Of a stretch of DNA of 64,000 bases, positions 34,663 through 46,097 are shown piece after piece. Below the pieces are notes generated by a model. The model saw nothing but the letters and a program-made list of their open reading frames with translations, did no database searches and had not been told where the DNA came from. The stretch is from Amyloporia xantha (Eukaryota > Basidiomycota > Agaricomycetes > Polyporales > Adustoporiaceae), in assembly GCA_036971615.1 (NCBI GenBank), contig JAYKKR010000001.1, positions 620,001 through 684,000 on the forward strand, in the 5' to 3' direction. Position numbers and translations under genes: made by a program. The stretch's first letter is position 1. Each line of letters begins with the position of its first letter.

Positions 34663-35130
34663 GACCTACTGACCCACTAATTGTCCAGACGTTGAGTTCT
34701 CTCGCATTGATGTTCGCATTGCATGTGTACAAGGTATGTCGGATGAGTCATAGAACGGCCGGGACTCATGGTTCATCATAGCCACCCCCGTTATACTTCA
34801 TGACGAGATCGATGCGGCCTTGGACTTCCGGAACATATCGATCGTAGCCAATTATATCAAGGACCGCACCAAGAACGCCCAGTTCATCAGCATTTCCCTA
34901 AGGTAAGTCACCATACATACCCACTCAGTTCCTCATTGCTCATGTACATGCAGGAACGATATGTTCGAGCTGAGCCATCGGCTCATTGGCATCTATAAGA
35001 CTGCGAATGCAACTCGAAGTGAGAATGACATGCTTCGCGCACGAACCAGAGCAAACTAAAATTGTACAGGCATCTTTATCGATAACTAGCCACTTCATGC
35101 TGTACTACTGAACGTCGTAGCCGTTTGACC
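34663..35130 (+). pseudogene. SMC4: SMC4 3'-end fragment
   Basis: This is a copy of SMC4 sequence from 32265 on, starting just before the exon TLSSLALMFALHVYK and running through the Walker B exon, ISIS/LRNDMFELSHRLIGIYK and the 3' end. It has no promoter or N-terminus. One base is lost in the Walker B exon ('ttcatgacgag' against 'ttcatggacgag'), breaking the frame. It is a passive passenger of the tandem duplication. Confidence 0.92.
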
Positions 35131-35208
35131 CTTGTATATCTCATATACGTCTTTTCCTGTTGGGTTCATAAGATGTTGTATCTTGCAGTAACGTAGCATC
35201 GCTATCCG

Positions 35209-36772
35209 CTAATGTATCTCTGATTGTCGCGTCGAGCGCAGTGTGTCAAGAAGTAAATCGCCAAGCTGCTTGTTCTCCCACAGGTACGTGCAATGAATAT
35301 TGTTTTGTGTTGGATATTCAGTAGGTAAAAGGATAGGGCATCCCTGGGTGAATATAGCGTGCTGGAGGGCTGCAGGAGCACCTAGTCGGAGAGAAGGAGT
35401 GTATGTCAGAAACCTGTCGATGAGATCAGTGAAGCAGTCGGGTGCTGGTGGCACAGGACTTTCGGGTATGCTTGGTGGCCAGTTCGCGGGTAAGTTGGGC
35501 AACAACGTCTGGATCTCGACGGGTGGGACGAGTTGGAAGGTAACTTGGTCCGCATAGGGAAGATCCTTGAATGTCTAGCTCACCACTCAATATTCAGTAT
35601 CTCACGTACGAAGGGTATCTCACACGGACTCACTGGCCAATCCTCCTCCGTGGGGGTTCCGCGAATCTGAAAAATACTCCACGCTAGTCCGATAGACCCT
35701 TTCGACGAGTCAAAGAGCGACTCGCGTTTCCAACATGGGTCCCAGTCTCTGTTGAGTGACTTTGGGATGATGAATGGTTGCTTGGAAGATTCCTCTTCCT
35801 CATCCGAGTCGGAGGCAAAGCCCTCGTCGTCTTCGTCGTCCCATTCGCATTCACTCACAAGCTTGAGAGGTGTGAAGAATCCTGCTAGGGTCGCACCAAG
35901 GCTCCATAGATCAGTCGCGAACGCGTCGTAGTCCGTGGCGCCGAAGAGAAGCTCGGGTGCACGATATGGTCTACGATCAATCCGTCAGGAAGGAAAGACT
36001 CTGGAGATGGAGATACGAGTCGACCGACCCTGTTGCTACGTCGAAGCACAGCTCACCCGCAGGCTCCGGCCACAGCTCGTGGCCGTCCACGTTCTCTGAC
36101 CAGGCTACATCAAAGTCGATGAGCTTGACGCAGCCGTCCGCGGCGATGAGGACGTTGCGTGGCTTGATGTCGCGGTGTGCAATCTGCTGGTCGTGCACGT
36201 ACGCAATGGCGCTGAGCAATTGGTACATAAGAGATTTTGTGAGAAGGACAAACGACGAAGATTTCTCTGCGTCATCGTGTTGAGCGTCAGAAGTGAGGTC
36301 AGGCGCAGGGTGGGGAGAGAAAGCTGGGGAAGAAAGCACGGCGCTCAGGTCATGAGGAATATACGGCATCCAGAAGTTGTGCGTGTAGGTCAACCTGTCG
36401 AAGGTATATCCGAGCACTTCGATGACCTTCCCAAGATTCATCACAAGGAATTCAAGCGGTGTGTTTCGAGTTGGCAACATACGTTAACATGGTATATGCT
36501 GCATAGGAACCTCAACTCCTTAATAATATCACGGGGTTGCTTCAGAAATGCTCGAAATGGGGATGCGCTTTTGATGGCTACCCATTCGAGTGGAATGTCG
36601 GCTTGTGTTCTGGGATAATGCGCCCTCTCGACACTGGACGTTGGGCCATCGGCGACTGTTTTGTAGGAATTCTGGCCGTGATTCTTAGAGCGACTGCATG
36701 TGAGGATGATGAGAGGTTACACACTGGATCAAAAATGCTGTCCAGCTTGAAGCCTTTACGTTGCGAGCCCAT
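35209..36772 (-). CDS. CMGC-type kinase copy 2, Csk1-like, DFG changed to DFD
   Basis: The same exon plan as copy 1 stays open throughout. It starts at 36772 ([17 protein letters not shown]) and keeps the lysine (EWVAIKSA), [11 protein letters not shown] and YRAPELLFG. The metal-binding motif reads LIDFDVAWSE: the DFG glycine codon GGT is GAT (36109-36111). The glutamate of LAEFF is glycine (LAGFF), and the acidic insert differs (EWDDEDDEGF). The stop of copy 1 is lost and the tail is five residues longer (...RSTRQSEIH). The frame is intact but the change predicts reduced or altered catalysis, so this may be a pseudokinase or a gene on the way to loss. Confidence 0.75.
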
Positions 36773-37695
36773 TTGAATGAATGAGTGACTGATCCTACAC
36801 AGTACAAGACGACTCGAAGTTCAACCGCGTACTAGTCACGGTATACATGCCTCGATCGCGCAGATCTAGATCGAGATAACTGCCAACCGCGTAGATACTA
36901 GCTAAATACTGCTGTTGCTTTGTTTTTTACCTATCGATGTCAGTACTATGTAGCACACCGACAAATACAACCCATCCTTCCTTCGACATCTACACTGAGT
37001 AAAGCGCGAACGATAAACCTGGGGCCCGGGCGTCATAATTATTGCTTGTGCATACGGTACTACTAGTACTAGTATGGACCTCGATTTCACATAGTACATG
37101 TCCCTCAGCTGTTCCGACTTTGTTTACGGAAACGATGGTGCCCGGATTACAGGTCTATCTAGCAATGCCATGCATCGATCTGTCGACGGTATGAGAACAG
37201 TGCGAACGTCTGTATTATCACGTATTGGCGATCGCTGCGCTAAGCGATGTGTCAGTCCGAGTCGGAGAGTCCCATTGGCAGCATAACTGTGGTGACAGAC
37301 AAAACGACCGGTGAAAGAAACCATATAGTTTCGGTATGCGAAGGAACTCACCGCCAACAGGGAGAATCGGAGGCAACAGACTATGGGCGACCGTTATACT
37401 TATATGCTTGCATCTCCGAAGTAGTTCTCAATCTGAAGAAAATATACTTTCGAATAGCGACAATCGTCGGCGTTGACGAAGTATGTATCTACTCTGCTCA
37501 CAGGAGACCACGGTCGTGATAAGAATCAGATCAATATATAGCATATCTCTTCAGGAGTACAATTCGAGAGGCTTGAATACGGTATCCACGAATACGCAGG
37601 ATAATAAATACCTAGATAGATGATTTTGTTAGGGAATGGGTCGGGACAGAAGCGCGATTATTACCAAGAAATAAACTCTTCCGTGCTCCGTTCCT
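36773..37695. other. Intergenic region after the duplicated kinase
   Basis: The left 250 bp are the kinase-2 upstream region (duplicated from unit 1). The remainder has no supported gene. Confidence 0.45.
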
Positions 37696-39517
37696 TCAGG
37701 CCTCCACTGCAGCTACATTCACGGAATCTGCTCTGTGGAGCACCTGTGTTTCGGCCAGCATTTCGGGTTCAACGCCGTCTCCATCATCTCCTTGGTCCAC
37801 GTCATCTCCAGCTGTACCCACACACGCATCTTCATCATCTGCGGCATCACATGCTGAGACGTGATTATCCACCAACAAAGCTGCAACATTAGGGGCAAAC
37901 TCGGCGCTGGATATCCACGATTGCGTAGGGCCGATATCGACTGAACAAATGAAAGAGGGTGTTTCAGACCGGAAGCCTGCGTTCACAGTAGAGTCGGCAG
38001 CTTTTCGGATGTGCAATAAAAAATGGGAGGTGAGGATAGATGAAATTCTGACAAATTGAGGTTAGATAGGCAGAGTGAATTCGATAATGAACATACGGAG
38101 AGACATAAGGCGTGATGTCTATGATTTTCTGCATCCAGTCATGTCTTGAGTGTTCTTCACACAGTGAATCTGAGCAGATCAGCATACCCCGTTGACTATA
38201 GAAACAACAATGTCCACGATATTGAGTATTGTGAGAGCCCTGTACAACCTTGAAACATCAGCTAACACGTGTCAAATGCTATTCACCATTATCCCTACAC
38301 AAAGAAAAGAGAACCTGTCGGATAAAGGGAGTAGTCAGCTCCGAACATGATGAATATATACATGATTTCACCATCTTGAACCATTACTGTGGCAATTTTC
38401 GGCTTCACGTGGGATTGTTGTGAAATGAACATTACCAAGTGTGATAGGTACCACCAGGTCACAACAACGACTAGTATATCTGATGCTAGTAGAGCTCCAC
38501 GAGTGACGAACAACCCTGTGGTACAGCTGGCATTCAGCGTAGAAAGTCGAGTATTAATTTGAGTATCAACGTCACCTCTAAAATGTCATATTGCAGTGTC
38601 AGTCATTGGCAAATAACAAGTGTAATTCCTAATTAATTACGCAGTGAATGTCACATTGGTCATATTGACTTGTGTGAGGCAAATATCCAATTGGTAGTTG
38701 CTATGAACAGCAAAGGAAATGTTCAGGGGAATTTCTCGCGTGAAGAGGAACTGTCAAAGGAATCATTTAGCGGACGTGTGACAGCCTGCGATACTGATAA
38801 ATCTGCACACCACATTTGTGCCTACAGGCACCATCCCTAATGCTAGAGTAGGGACTACAAGCCACCGGTTGCCCCCACTGACAGCGTGCATGCGAAGGGC
38901 TGCGACCACTTTCTCGGGATGATGAGCAGAGTACATAGATACTGTCTACGAGCCTCACCAGCAGATATGCACATGTTCAACAGGCTGATAGTAGCATTGC
39001 TGTATACGAGGGCTCCACAGACTGATAGCCTATCACCGCACTATCAGATGCTTGTGACAGCAACAATAAATACTATCTGACCTCTGTAGATTGAGAAACA
39101 CAGACATGAGCCGGCAGCATGAACTGTGATAAGCCTCTTACTAGTATGTTGCAGTCAAGCAGGACTGTCGATATCTGAACGAGAGCGAACACAATCAAGA
39201 ATAGTCTATTCAACAAAAGCAGGACAGAGGCAGTTGATTTGCGACCCCAGATTAGTTGCATTTCATCCCACATGATCAACATGCAGTCATATGTGATCAG
39301 TGCTGTGAGAAGATGACGCTGTATGAGTCATTTGCCAAAGGAACTGCAATTAGAATGGGAATTTACCAGATATCGCTATTCCGCAGTAACTTTCTACCAT
39401 ACTTGTCATGATGTGAATATTATGCATACGATAACTGCTGAATATTAGGACTCACAACTGTCCAAGACCATCGACAATCCCTTCTTCTTGCAATCGTCTA
39501 GTATCAGACCGTGACAT
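37696..39517 (-). CDS. DUF6533-type seven-helix membrane protein
   Basis: The start at 39517 (MSRSDTRRLQEEGIVDGLG) is followed by short exons giving SYCGIAISALITYDCMLIMWDEMQLIWGRK and a long hydrophobic helix (LLLLNRLFLIVFALVQISTVLL). This is the N-terminal DUF6533 layout of a very large agaricomycete family. Later exons include CGALVYSNATISLLNMC, several more hydrophobic segments and the typical last-helix motif ILTSHFLLHIRKAADS. The C-terminus is acidic (DAADDEDACVGTAGDDVDQGDDGDG). Function is unknown; a plasma-membrane receptor-like topology is assumed for the family. I did not resolve all internal splice sites, and a decayed exon is possible around 38600-38800. Confidence 0.68.
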
Positions 39518-40857
39518 AACGTAGAGGACAATGAACGACGCTGGTCGGAGAGTGGTGCGAAATCCGCTCGATGCAAGTGGGGTGTTTATATATTCCCTTG
39601 AATGTGCAAAATGAACGTGTGAGGAAGGTATATCACTTTGCAGAGACGCTACGGGGCTGGGAGACACGTAGCCCTCTGTGTGCATCGTCTGCGCTGTCAT
39701 CGGTGTTGCGAAGATATCTGCGACAGCACCGCATCCTCACCAATCAGAAGAATCAAGTTCGCCCTCTAGATCAAAAAAGTAACTACCATCAACGATGCCG
39801 CACTCCGATTCCATCTAGTTTGAGAGTTCAGGTAGGTACGCCGAGATTGAGCACTCACGCCTGAAATATGAGACCGCAGGACGCAGACCAGACATTGTCT
39901 AAAACTCTGAATTCACCTCGAACTCGACGAAGTGCGCATACATCTATCCGTTTCTCGAAATACTGTCTCATTCGCGTTTGTCGGCAGATGTCATCAGGTG
40001 TGAGGCGGCGTCAGACAGGAAATATGTCTTGTTCAATGCACATAGCAGTGTTGCGCGTTGCGAACGATACCGCCTATGTGTGAACAATGATTATCAGTGC
40101 ATACTATGCCGTGTCAGCTAAAAATGTAACAGAATATACACGATGGGCTGCATCAAGGGAAGGGCAGTGAATTGGGCATAAAGCACGCCTGAGAGCCAGT
40201 ATGCAATGATCAGATAGTTCATCTGTCCCGGCTTAGGCGAGCTGGACAAGCAAACGAGGCGGTCCAGCACTTACACGACGATACCTGATAGGCTTAACAA
40301 GGATCAGGCAAAGGCTTCCACAACGTCCAGTCCGCGTCAGCGCATGGCAGAGGCGAGGAAAAGCGTCCACTGCGACGGTCATCCTGCTACCATCTCGATG
40401 TATCGCGTAGAGCAAGGACCTCGTGCCAGGTGAATTCCACTGAGGGATTTGCCATCCAGAAATCGCGAAACAATGTGCTGAAATATTGCGTTATTTAGTC
40501 CGACCGTGAGGTCGCAGACTCAGTTGTTCGGAGTACGCTCTCCTCTCCTGAGAATGTCGTTGTCAAGTCAGAGAACATGGTCGGAAAGTGCCTACGAGCG
40601 ACGTGTCAGAGGTCCTGTGATGCCTGTAGGGACATGATAGCACTTATCTGGGTAGCGCAGCGGATGCGTAGAGAGGAATTATGCCAGCCCGCTGTCTGTT
40701 CTAAGGTGCACGTGACCGTGCTGAGCGTGAGATTCACGGAGGCTCGCAGGTGGCTGGCGTTGAGTTTCACTCCGATACGCTATAAACTTCAGTCCGCCGC
40801 CTTCCTCGAGTCTTGACAGTTCCCGAAACCTACTCGGAATCTCATGTAACATTCACT
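39518..40857. other. Intergenic region, possibly with decayed coding sequence
   Basis: On the minus strand around 40300-40480, a stretch reading FRDFWMANPSVEFTWHEVLALRD looks protein-like but runs into a stop, and I cannot extend it into a gene. Nothing else is supported. Confidence 0.3.
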
Positions 40858-41958
40858 ATGCTGCGAATAACCTTCAAGAAGACTCGTCGCTTCATGAACA
40901 CTGTAGTCACACCGCGACCTGTAAGTCAAGTCCTCCGAGCCCGTGCGTATTAACACTGATATTCACCATCATTGAACATAGATCCCCACATTTCCTAAAT
41001 CCGATTGCTGGACATGCTGTCATTACAGAACCAGTAACTGTCGATTTGAGCTTCTTTCTCAATATGAGCCTGAGTCCGAATTCCATTACAGATACTTGTA
41101 AAGTCCTACGAGGTTCCAGCGGTGAGTGCGCATTCGCCCGAATCGCGATATCCATTCTGACAAGGCAGAAGGAGCACTTACTGGACGGTGCTGCCAGCGG
41201 AGAATTTTGCGAGAGGACAGGGTATATCATTTATTACGGAACGCCTCCAGCTGCTCACAATGGTACATTATTATTTAGAGAAGTACTCGATTGACGAAGC
41301 AGAATCTAATGCAGGAGGTATGAGTCTGTGCTATTATACTCTCTCACCAAGGGTACAAAGCTCATGAATGTCTGCAGGTCGCTGTTCAGCCCGTTTCTCT
41401 TGCTGGCACAGACAAATCTGAGAGAGAACGCGAGGTCTCTACAAAAATCTACTTCCTATTTGGTCCTGTATCAATTGACCCTACTCATTAGTCAGTCGAG
41501 TCGTCTCCACTCAGTGCCAGAGCTCTGAGGTCATACAGAACAATGAAGGTACTTCCGCCGCCTGCTTATGTGGTTGCAATTCATGCAATACTGATCGGTA
41601 GAAATAGCATAGGTCAATCAGTGACACTCCATCTGATCTGGAGAAGGTATACGCGCTGATCTCTCACCTAACGGCTTGTTTTGACGCTTTGTTGTAGTGT
41701 CGGAACGATCAGACCGTGGCACCACGACAGGAGTCGACAAAGCCGCGACTGAGACGCAGGAGTCGGATTGTGTCGTGTCCTGGTGATGCTGGAATCGCTC
41801 TATATCGTCCTGTCAGCGATTACGTTTCAGATAACCTGCGACGGCGTACTGTATCAGACGGTCATCATCAAGCTATGCAAGTCAAAGACCCAGTAAGTCT
41901 CTAGTCGTATTCTTTGACTTGTTCTTATATGTCTCTGCTCCTGCAAAGCTTTCTTCAG
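40858..41958 (+). other. Probable 5' exons of the uncharacterised gene that ends at 43107
   Basis: Plausible exon fragments (MLRITFKKTRRFMNTVV from 40858; KEHLLDGAASGEFCERTGYI; VAVQPVSLAGTDKSERE; a Ser/Arg-rich stretch at 41716-41890) are separated by GT-AG introns, but I could not join them in one frame. Transcript data are needed to place the start. Confidence 0.35.
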
Positions 41959-43107
41959 ATTCAGATGACAGCACCAATAGCTCTTCTTTATACATCACAG
42001 CTTGCTCTCACTTTACTGAACCAGCAGAAGTCGAACGGTTCCAGCCGATCATGCAGGTTTTGGACATTGAGTCCGGTGCGGTCTTTCAGAAGATATTTCA
42101 GGTAAGGCGAGGGATGTTGGGTGTGCAATGCTTTAGCTAGAAACCTTTCTATTCAGGGGTCCGGTGGAGAAATCCCAGCGTCGCGGGTGGGAGTCGAAGT
42201 GCTCAATACCCAAGGCAACAACGTTTCTTGTCAAGTCATGCCTCCCGCCTGCTCAGAGGCAGTCTCAAGCGGTATACAACCTTCTGGACGGCACTTGGCA
42301 CCAATACCATCGCTTATGCTCACCATTCCAACTCCTCAGTTACCCATATCGCCCATCTTTCTTCCCCAGTCTCCAATCACAGTCTCCAAGTTCGTCACGG
42401 CAGTGACCAGGCCCTCTGTCTCCCCAATCCGCACATCCCCAGTACCCTCCATTCCCATCTGTGCAGAGTGCTGTCTTATTCCTCCCGAGAGCGGCCAGCA
42501 ATGCCCTTCGTGCGAACGCCAATGGCTCGCGTGCAAAGTGTGGTATCAAGCGCACGACGGCGGACGCAGAGAGCGATTGACAGAGCCATACATCAAGCCC
42601 GCAGAGAGCAACGCAGCAAACAGGGCATTGCTGGAACTACTGGGCACGCCGACTGGACCTGGAAGTGCTTATGGCTTGGGTATACGGGCGGTACCCGAAC
42701 CTGTTGTGAGCAAGAGCAGGTTCAGGAAACTCGCGCCGCTGCTTGCGTTAGCCACTGCTGACTCGTCGACCAGCATAGTCAGCGGCTTGACTGCCAGAGC
42801 TAATCCTGGTGTCGTTCTGAAGAAACTCGGACTACAGGCGTTCAAGACATCACTTCTGCGGTTCTGGGCGGAGCTCACGTTACGTGTTCGGTGCGGTTCT
42901 GTCAACTTCTTGAAGGCCTTCCTTTTAGTCAATGGGTACGGAGCGAAGCTTTCGCCAAGCAGATCCTCTCTGCGCCGGTCTTTTTCGAGCAACGACTATC
43001 TGGGCGACGCACAATCGTACATACAGCCACCGAGACGTCTGGCTATTACGTCTACCTCCCGGTTTCTTGAACATCTAGTCGAAGCGCAGGGAACACCTGG
43101 ACCATAA
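41959..43107 (+). CDS. Uncharacterised protein with a CxxC...CxxC motif (3' exons)
   Basis: Two exons are clear. Exon 41959-42101 ends ...SGAVFQKIFQ. After an intron (42102-42156), the last exon 42157-43107 (317 codons including stop) begins GSGGEIPASRVGVEVL. It contains a Pro-rich linker, then CAECCLIPPESGQQCPSCERQW, which looks like a small zinc-ribbon-type site. It continues with an alpha-helical region (PGVVLKKLGLQAFKTSLLRFW) and a Ser/Arg-rich tail. I do not recognise the family. The 5' end is unresolved. Confidence 0.55.
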
Positions 43108-43733
43108 GTTTCTGTCCATCTAGCGCGCGCCCGAAGGTTGGGTACTTGAGTCGCTTTCTCGTCAGTCATTCTCATGCTCAGGCTAGGGGTCGCATGGTTG
43201 ACGTCCAACCGCCATCGATGGGTTTCTAATTCTCATATCCGTGTCCTTGCCGAACCAAGTATTCGTCTCCTGTGCTCCCGTATCTTGTCAATATCACGCC
43301 TCGTGTTATTTTTGTAACTTCTCCGACTGGGTGTAGTTTTCCTAATGTAGCATATGACGAATACATTTTGTAATGCGGATCGAGTCTGCGCTTACTCGAA
43401 ACACCAGGATGTGCGCCGGGCGCCAAGCCGTCAACACCTCCGGCATGACTTCGTCTTCGACTACAATGCCAGTATTCAGGCTACTTCGAATGCTACACAC
43501 AGATAAAACGGCGCTGTATGACTGTTATGTCAACTGGTGGGCGGTGATGAGCTCGACCCGACAGTCGTGGAGTGCGGAGTGGCAGACGCGTGACTGAGTT
43601 CACGGATGAGTCGTGTACCAGAACACCGTTCCCTCTCCCGTTGCTCTGGTTCAGAACGTGAAACTGGGGGATCCGGTTCCAATGCCCCCACCCTCTTCGA
43701 TATCAACCACGACGACGCCCCGCATCTCAGCGC
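43108..43733. other. Intergenic region upstream of the NRAMP gene
   Basis: I see no supported gene here. The next ATG used (43734) is preceded by an out-of-frame ATG at 43691, which would be a short upstream frame if it lies in the leader. Confidence 0.4.
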
Positions 43734-45917
43734 ATGGCTGGTGACACAGTGAGTACGGCGCCGACCGACGCCTTGAAACCAAGTCCGAGTCGGTTCTATG
43801 CTCGTCTGCGAGCGTATGCTTCGGTAGTGCTCAAGCATGCGACAAGACACACCGGAGTGGGTATTGTGTGTGCTGTTGCGTACTTTGACCCGTACGTATA
43901 CTTTATGCGCTTTATGGAAAAGAATTTGATTGATTCTGTAATGTAGAGGGAATTGGGGAGTCGACCTCCAAGCAGGCTCAGAGTTTGGCTACAAATTATT
44001 ATTCGTGGTTCTTCTATCCGGTATCTTTGCCATGTATATGCAGGTACGTCCGAGCTCCATCACCTTTTAGACGTTTCAGCGCCTGAGCGGTGATTTGCGC
44101 CCGCCAGGTATTGTCTTCACGTCTTGGTTGCGTCACTGGTCTAGGTAAGTTGAGAATCCTCGAACCAACGTAGACAACTGACGCGCGGTGTTAGACTTGG
44201 CTTCGCACTGTCGTCTACTCTTGCACGATCGTCCCAAGCACACGCTCCTGTGGAGATGGCTAGTCCTGTACCCCTTGTATGCTCTTGCAGAAATCGCCAT
44301 CATCGCTACCGATCTAGCGGAACTTATTGGTTCAGCAATAGCTCTGACACTCCTCTTCCCCAAGATACCGCTGTGGGGTGGTGTCTTGTTAACCGCATCC
44401 GATGTCGTACTATTACTCGCGCTACGGAACCCACTCGCAGGCAAACCAGTCAGGCTGTTCGAACTTCTGATAGCTGCATTGGTATACTATCTAGTCATTT
44501 CACGGTGTAGCTGTGCTCAACTCTGTTTATCAGGTATTCACTGTGTTGGTCTGCATGGCTGTAATCATTTCCAAAGCGGGCGTTCATTGGGGAGTGGCCT
44601 TCGACGGATTCGTCCCGTCCAAGGACCTGGTCACGTCAAGTGGCCTTTATACATGTTCGTACCATGCCCTCTGATTAGTTGCATTGAGGGTTAATGGGAG
44701 ATGCAGCCATTGGTATCTTGGGTGCGACGGTCATGCCTCATAGCCTCTTCCTAGGTTCAGCGTTCGCCACGCAAGAACGAGAATCCCCTGTTGATGATGA
44801 GGATATCATCGAATCCCTCTCCAAAGAGGAGGCCGAAGACCAAGACGTTGGCAGCATAGCTTCAGTCGAGCCAAAGCGTCAACAATGGCTGCGAAGAATA
44901 TCACGAAAATTTGCGATATTCGTTCGTGGCTGCTTCCAAGTGGCCCGGGTTGAAGAGCCGGCTGAAGAACCGAAGAGCCACGCAGATCGGGAGAACAACT
45001 CTTTGGCCTTCGTACGCACGCATCTATACCATGGGATTGTAGACATGTGTATTAGCCTACTCGGGATCGCTGTGGTGATCAACGCCTTGTGAGTATTCAC
45101 CCAGCTACATATGCGTATCTCGACTCAATCGTGATCTGTTAACAGGATTCTAATGCTCGCAAGCGCTGTATTCTTTTACGGCTTCGGCGAGACAGGATCA
45201 GAGTCGCCCGCAACGCTGTTTGATGCGTATGACCTACTACGGAATCTCCTGGGAGGACGTGAGTATGCTCCAAAATGCATCGTCGACGCAGATAGTGATA
45301 GACGTTTCATTAACTACAGCCGCGGCCACTTTGTTCGCCCTCGCACTGCTGGCGTCCGGCCAGAGCTCATCCATCATAGCGACTCTTGCCGGCCAGACTG
45401 TATCGGAAGGCTTTATCCGGTGGAAGACATCCGTGCGTGACTTTCGCAGTCTGTCGAATGCAGCTTCTATGCTTACTTTGAATGCTTCCAGCCCGTCCTC
45501 AGACGCCTAATCACCCGTTGCATTGGACTGATTCCTTCCATGATTGTCGCCGCCGTCCTCGGACGGGCCGGGATCAGCACCCTCTTAGTCGCCTCTCAGG
45601 TCGTACTCTCCATCGTACTTCCATTCATCGTGTTCCCTCTCATATACATTACCTCGTCTAAACGATTCATGAGCGTCAAGAAACCCCTTATACGAACACA
45701 GCGTCCAACAAACGATAGCACTCCGGATCCTGCTGGCGTACCTACCGCAACCACAACAGCGGCGGCTGAGATCACAGCTATAGACATAGAAGTTGTCGAA
45801 GAGACCGTCGACTTTTCTAATGGCAAGATTATGATAGTGTTAGGATGGCTGATGTGGATTGTGATTGTATTGGCGAATGCATATGCGATAGTGACGTTAG
45901 CGATGGGAGAGGACTGA
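43734..45917 (+). CDS. NRAMP-family divalent metal (Mn2+/Fe2+) transporter
   Basis: This is a proton-coupled metal transporter of the SMF/NRAMP family. The start at 43734 gives [21 protein letters not shown]. The first metal-binding motif DPGN is split by an intron ([18 protein letters not shown]). Later come [24 protein letters not shown], the second metal-site motif region [16 protein letters not shown] (MPH), a long acidic intracellular loop ([19 protein letters not shown]), and [18 protein letters not shown], the conserved transport signature. The C-terminus is [23 protein letters not shown]. About ten to eleven membrane helices are expected and most are visible. The long loop between the MPH helix and the next one is a feature of fungal members. 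Location (plasma membrane, endosome or vacuole) cannot be told. Confidence 0.93.
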
Positions 45918-46097
45918 TGAATCTTGTAAATGTAGACACATGGACTATCTGCACTCGTATACTATATACCTGATTGATAATAATGACTGTAATTCCGGAC
46001 TAGTTGCGTTGGTGGGTGGAATCAAGACACGACAGCTAACTGGACCCCATGCAAGATGTGAATATGACAGCATAAGTTAGAAGTTGTAGAGTAATGC

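Larger units (their letters stand above)
34663..37018. repeat. Tandem duplication, unit 2 (SMC4 fragment plus kinase 2)
   Basis: Second unit of the 2.35-kb direct repeat. It differs from unit 1 by many substitutions and small indels, so it is not an assembly artefact of one locus read twice. Confidence 0.85.
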
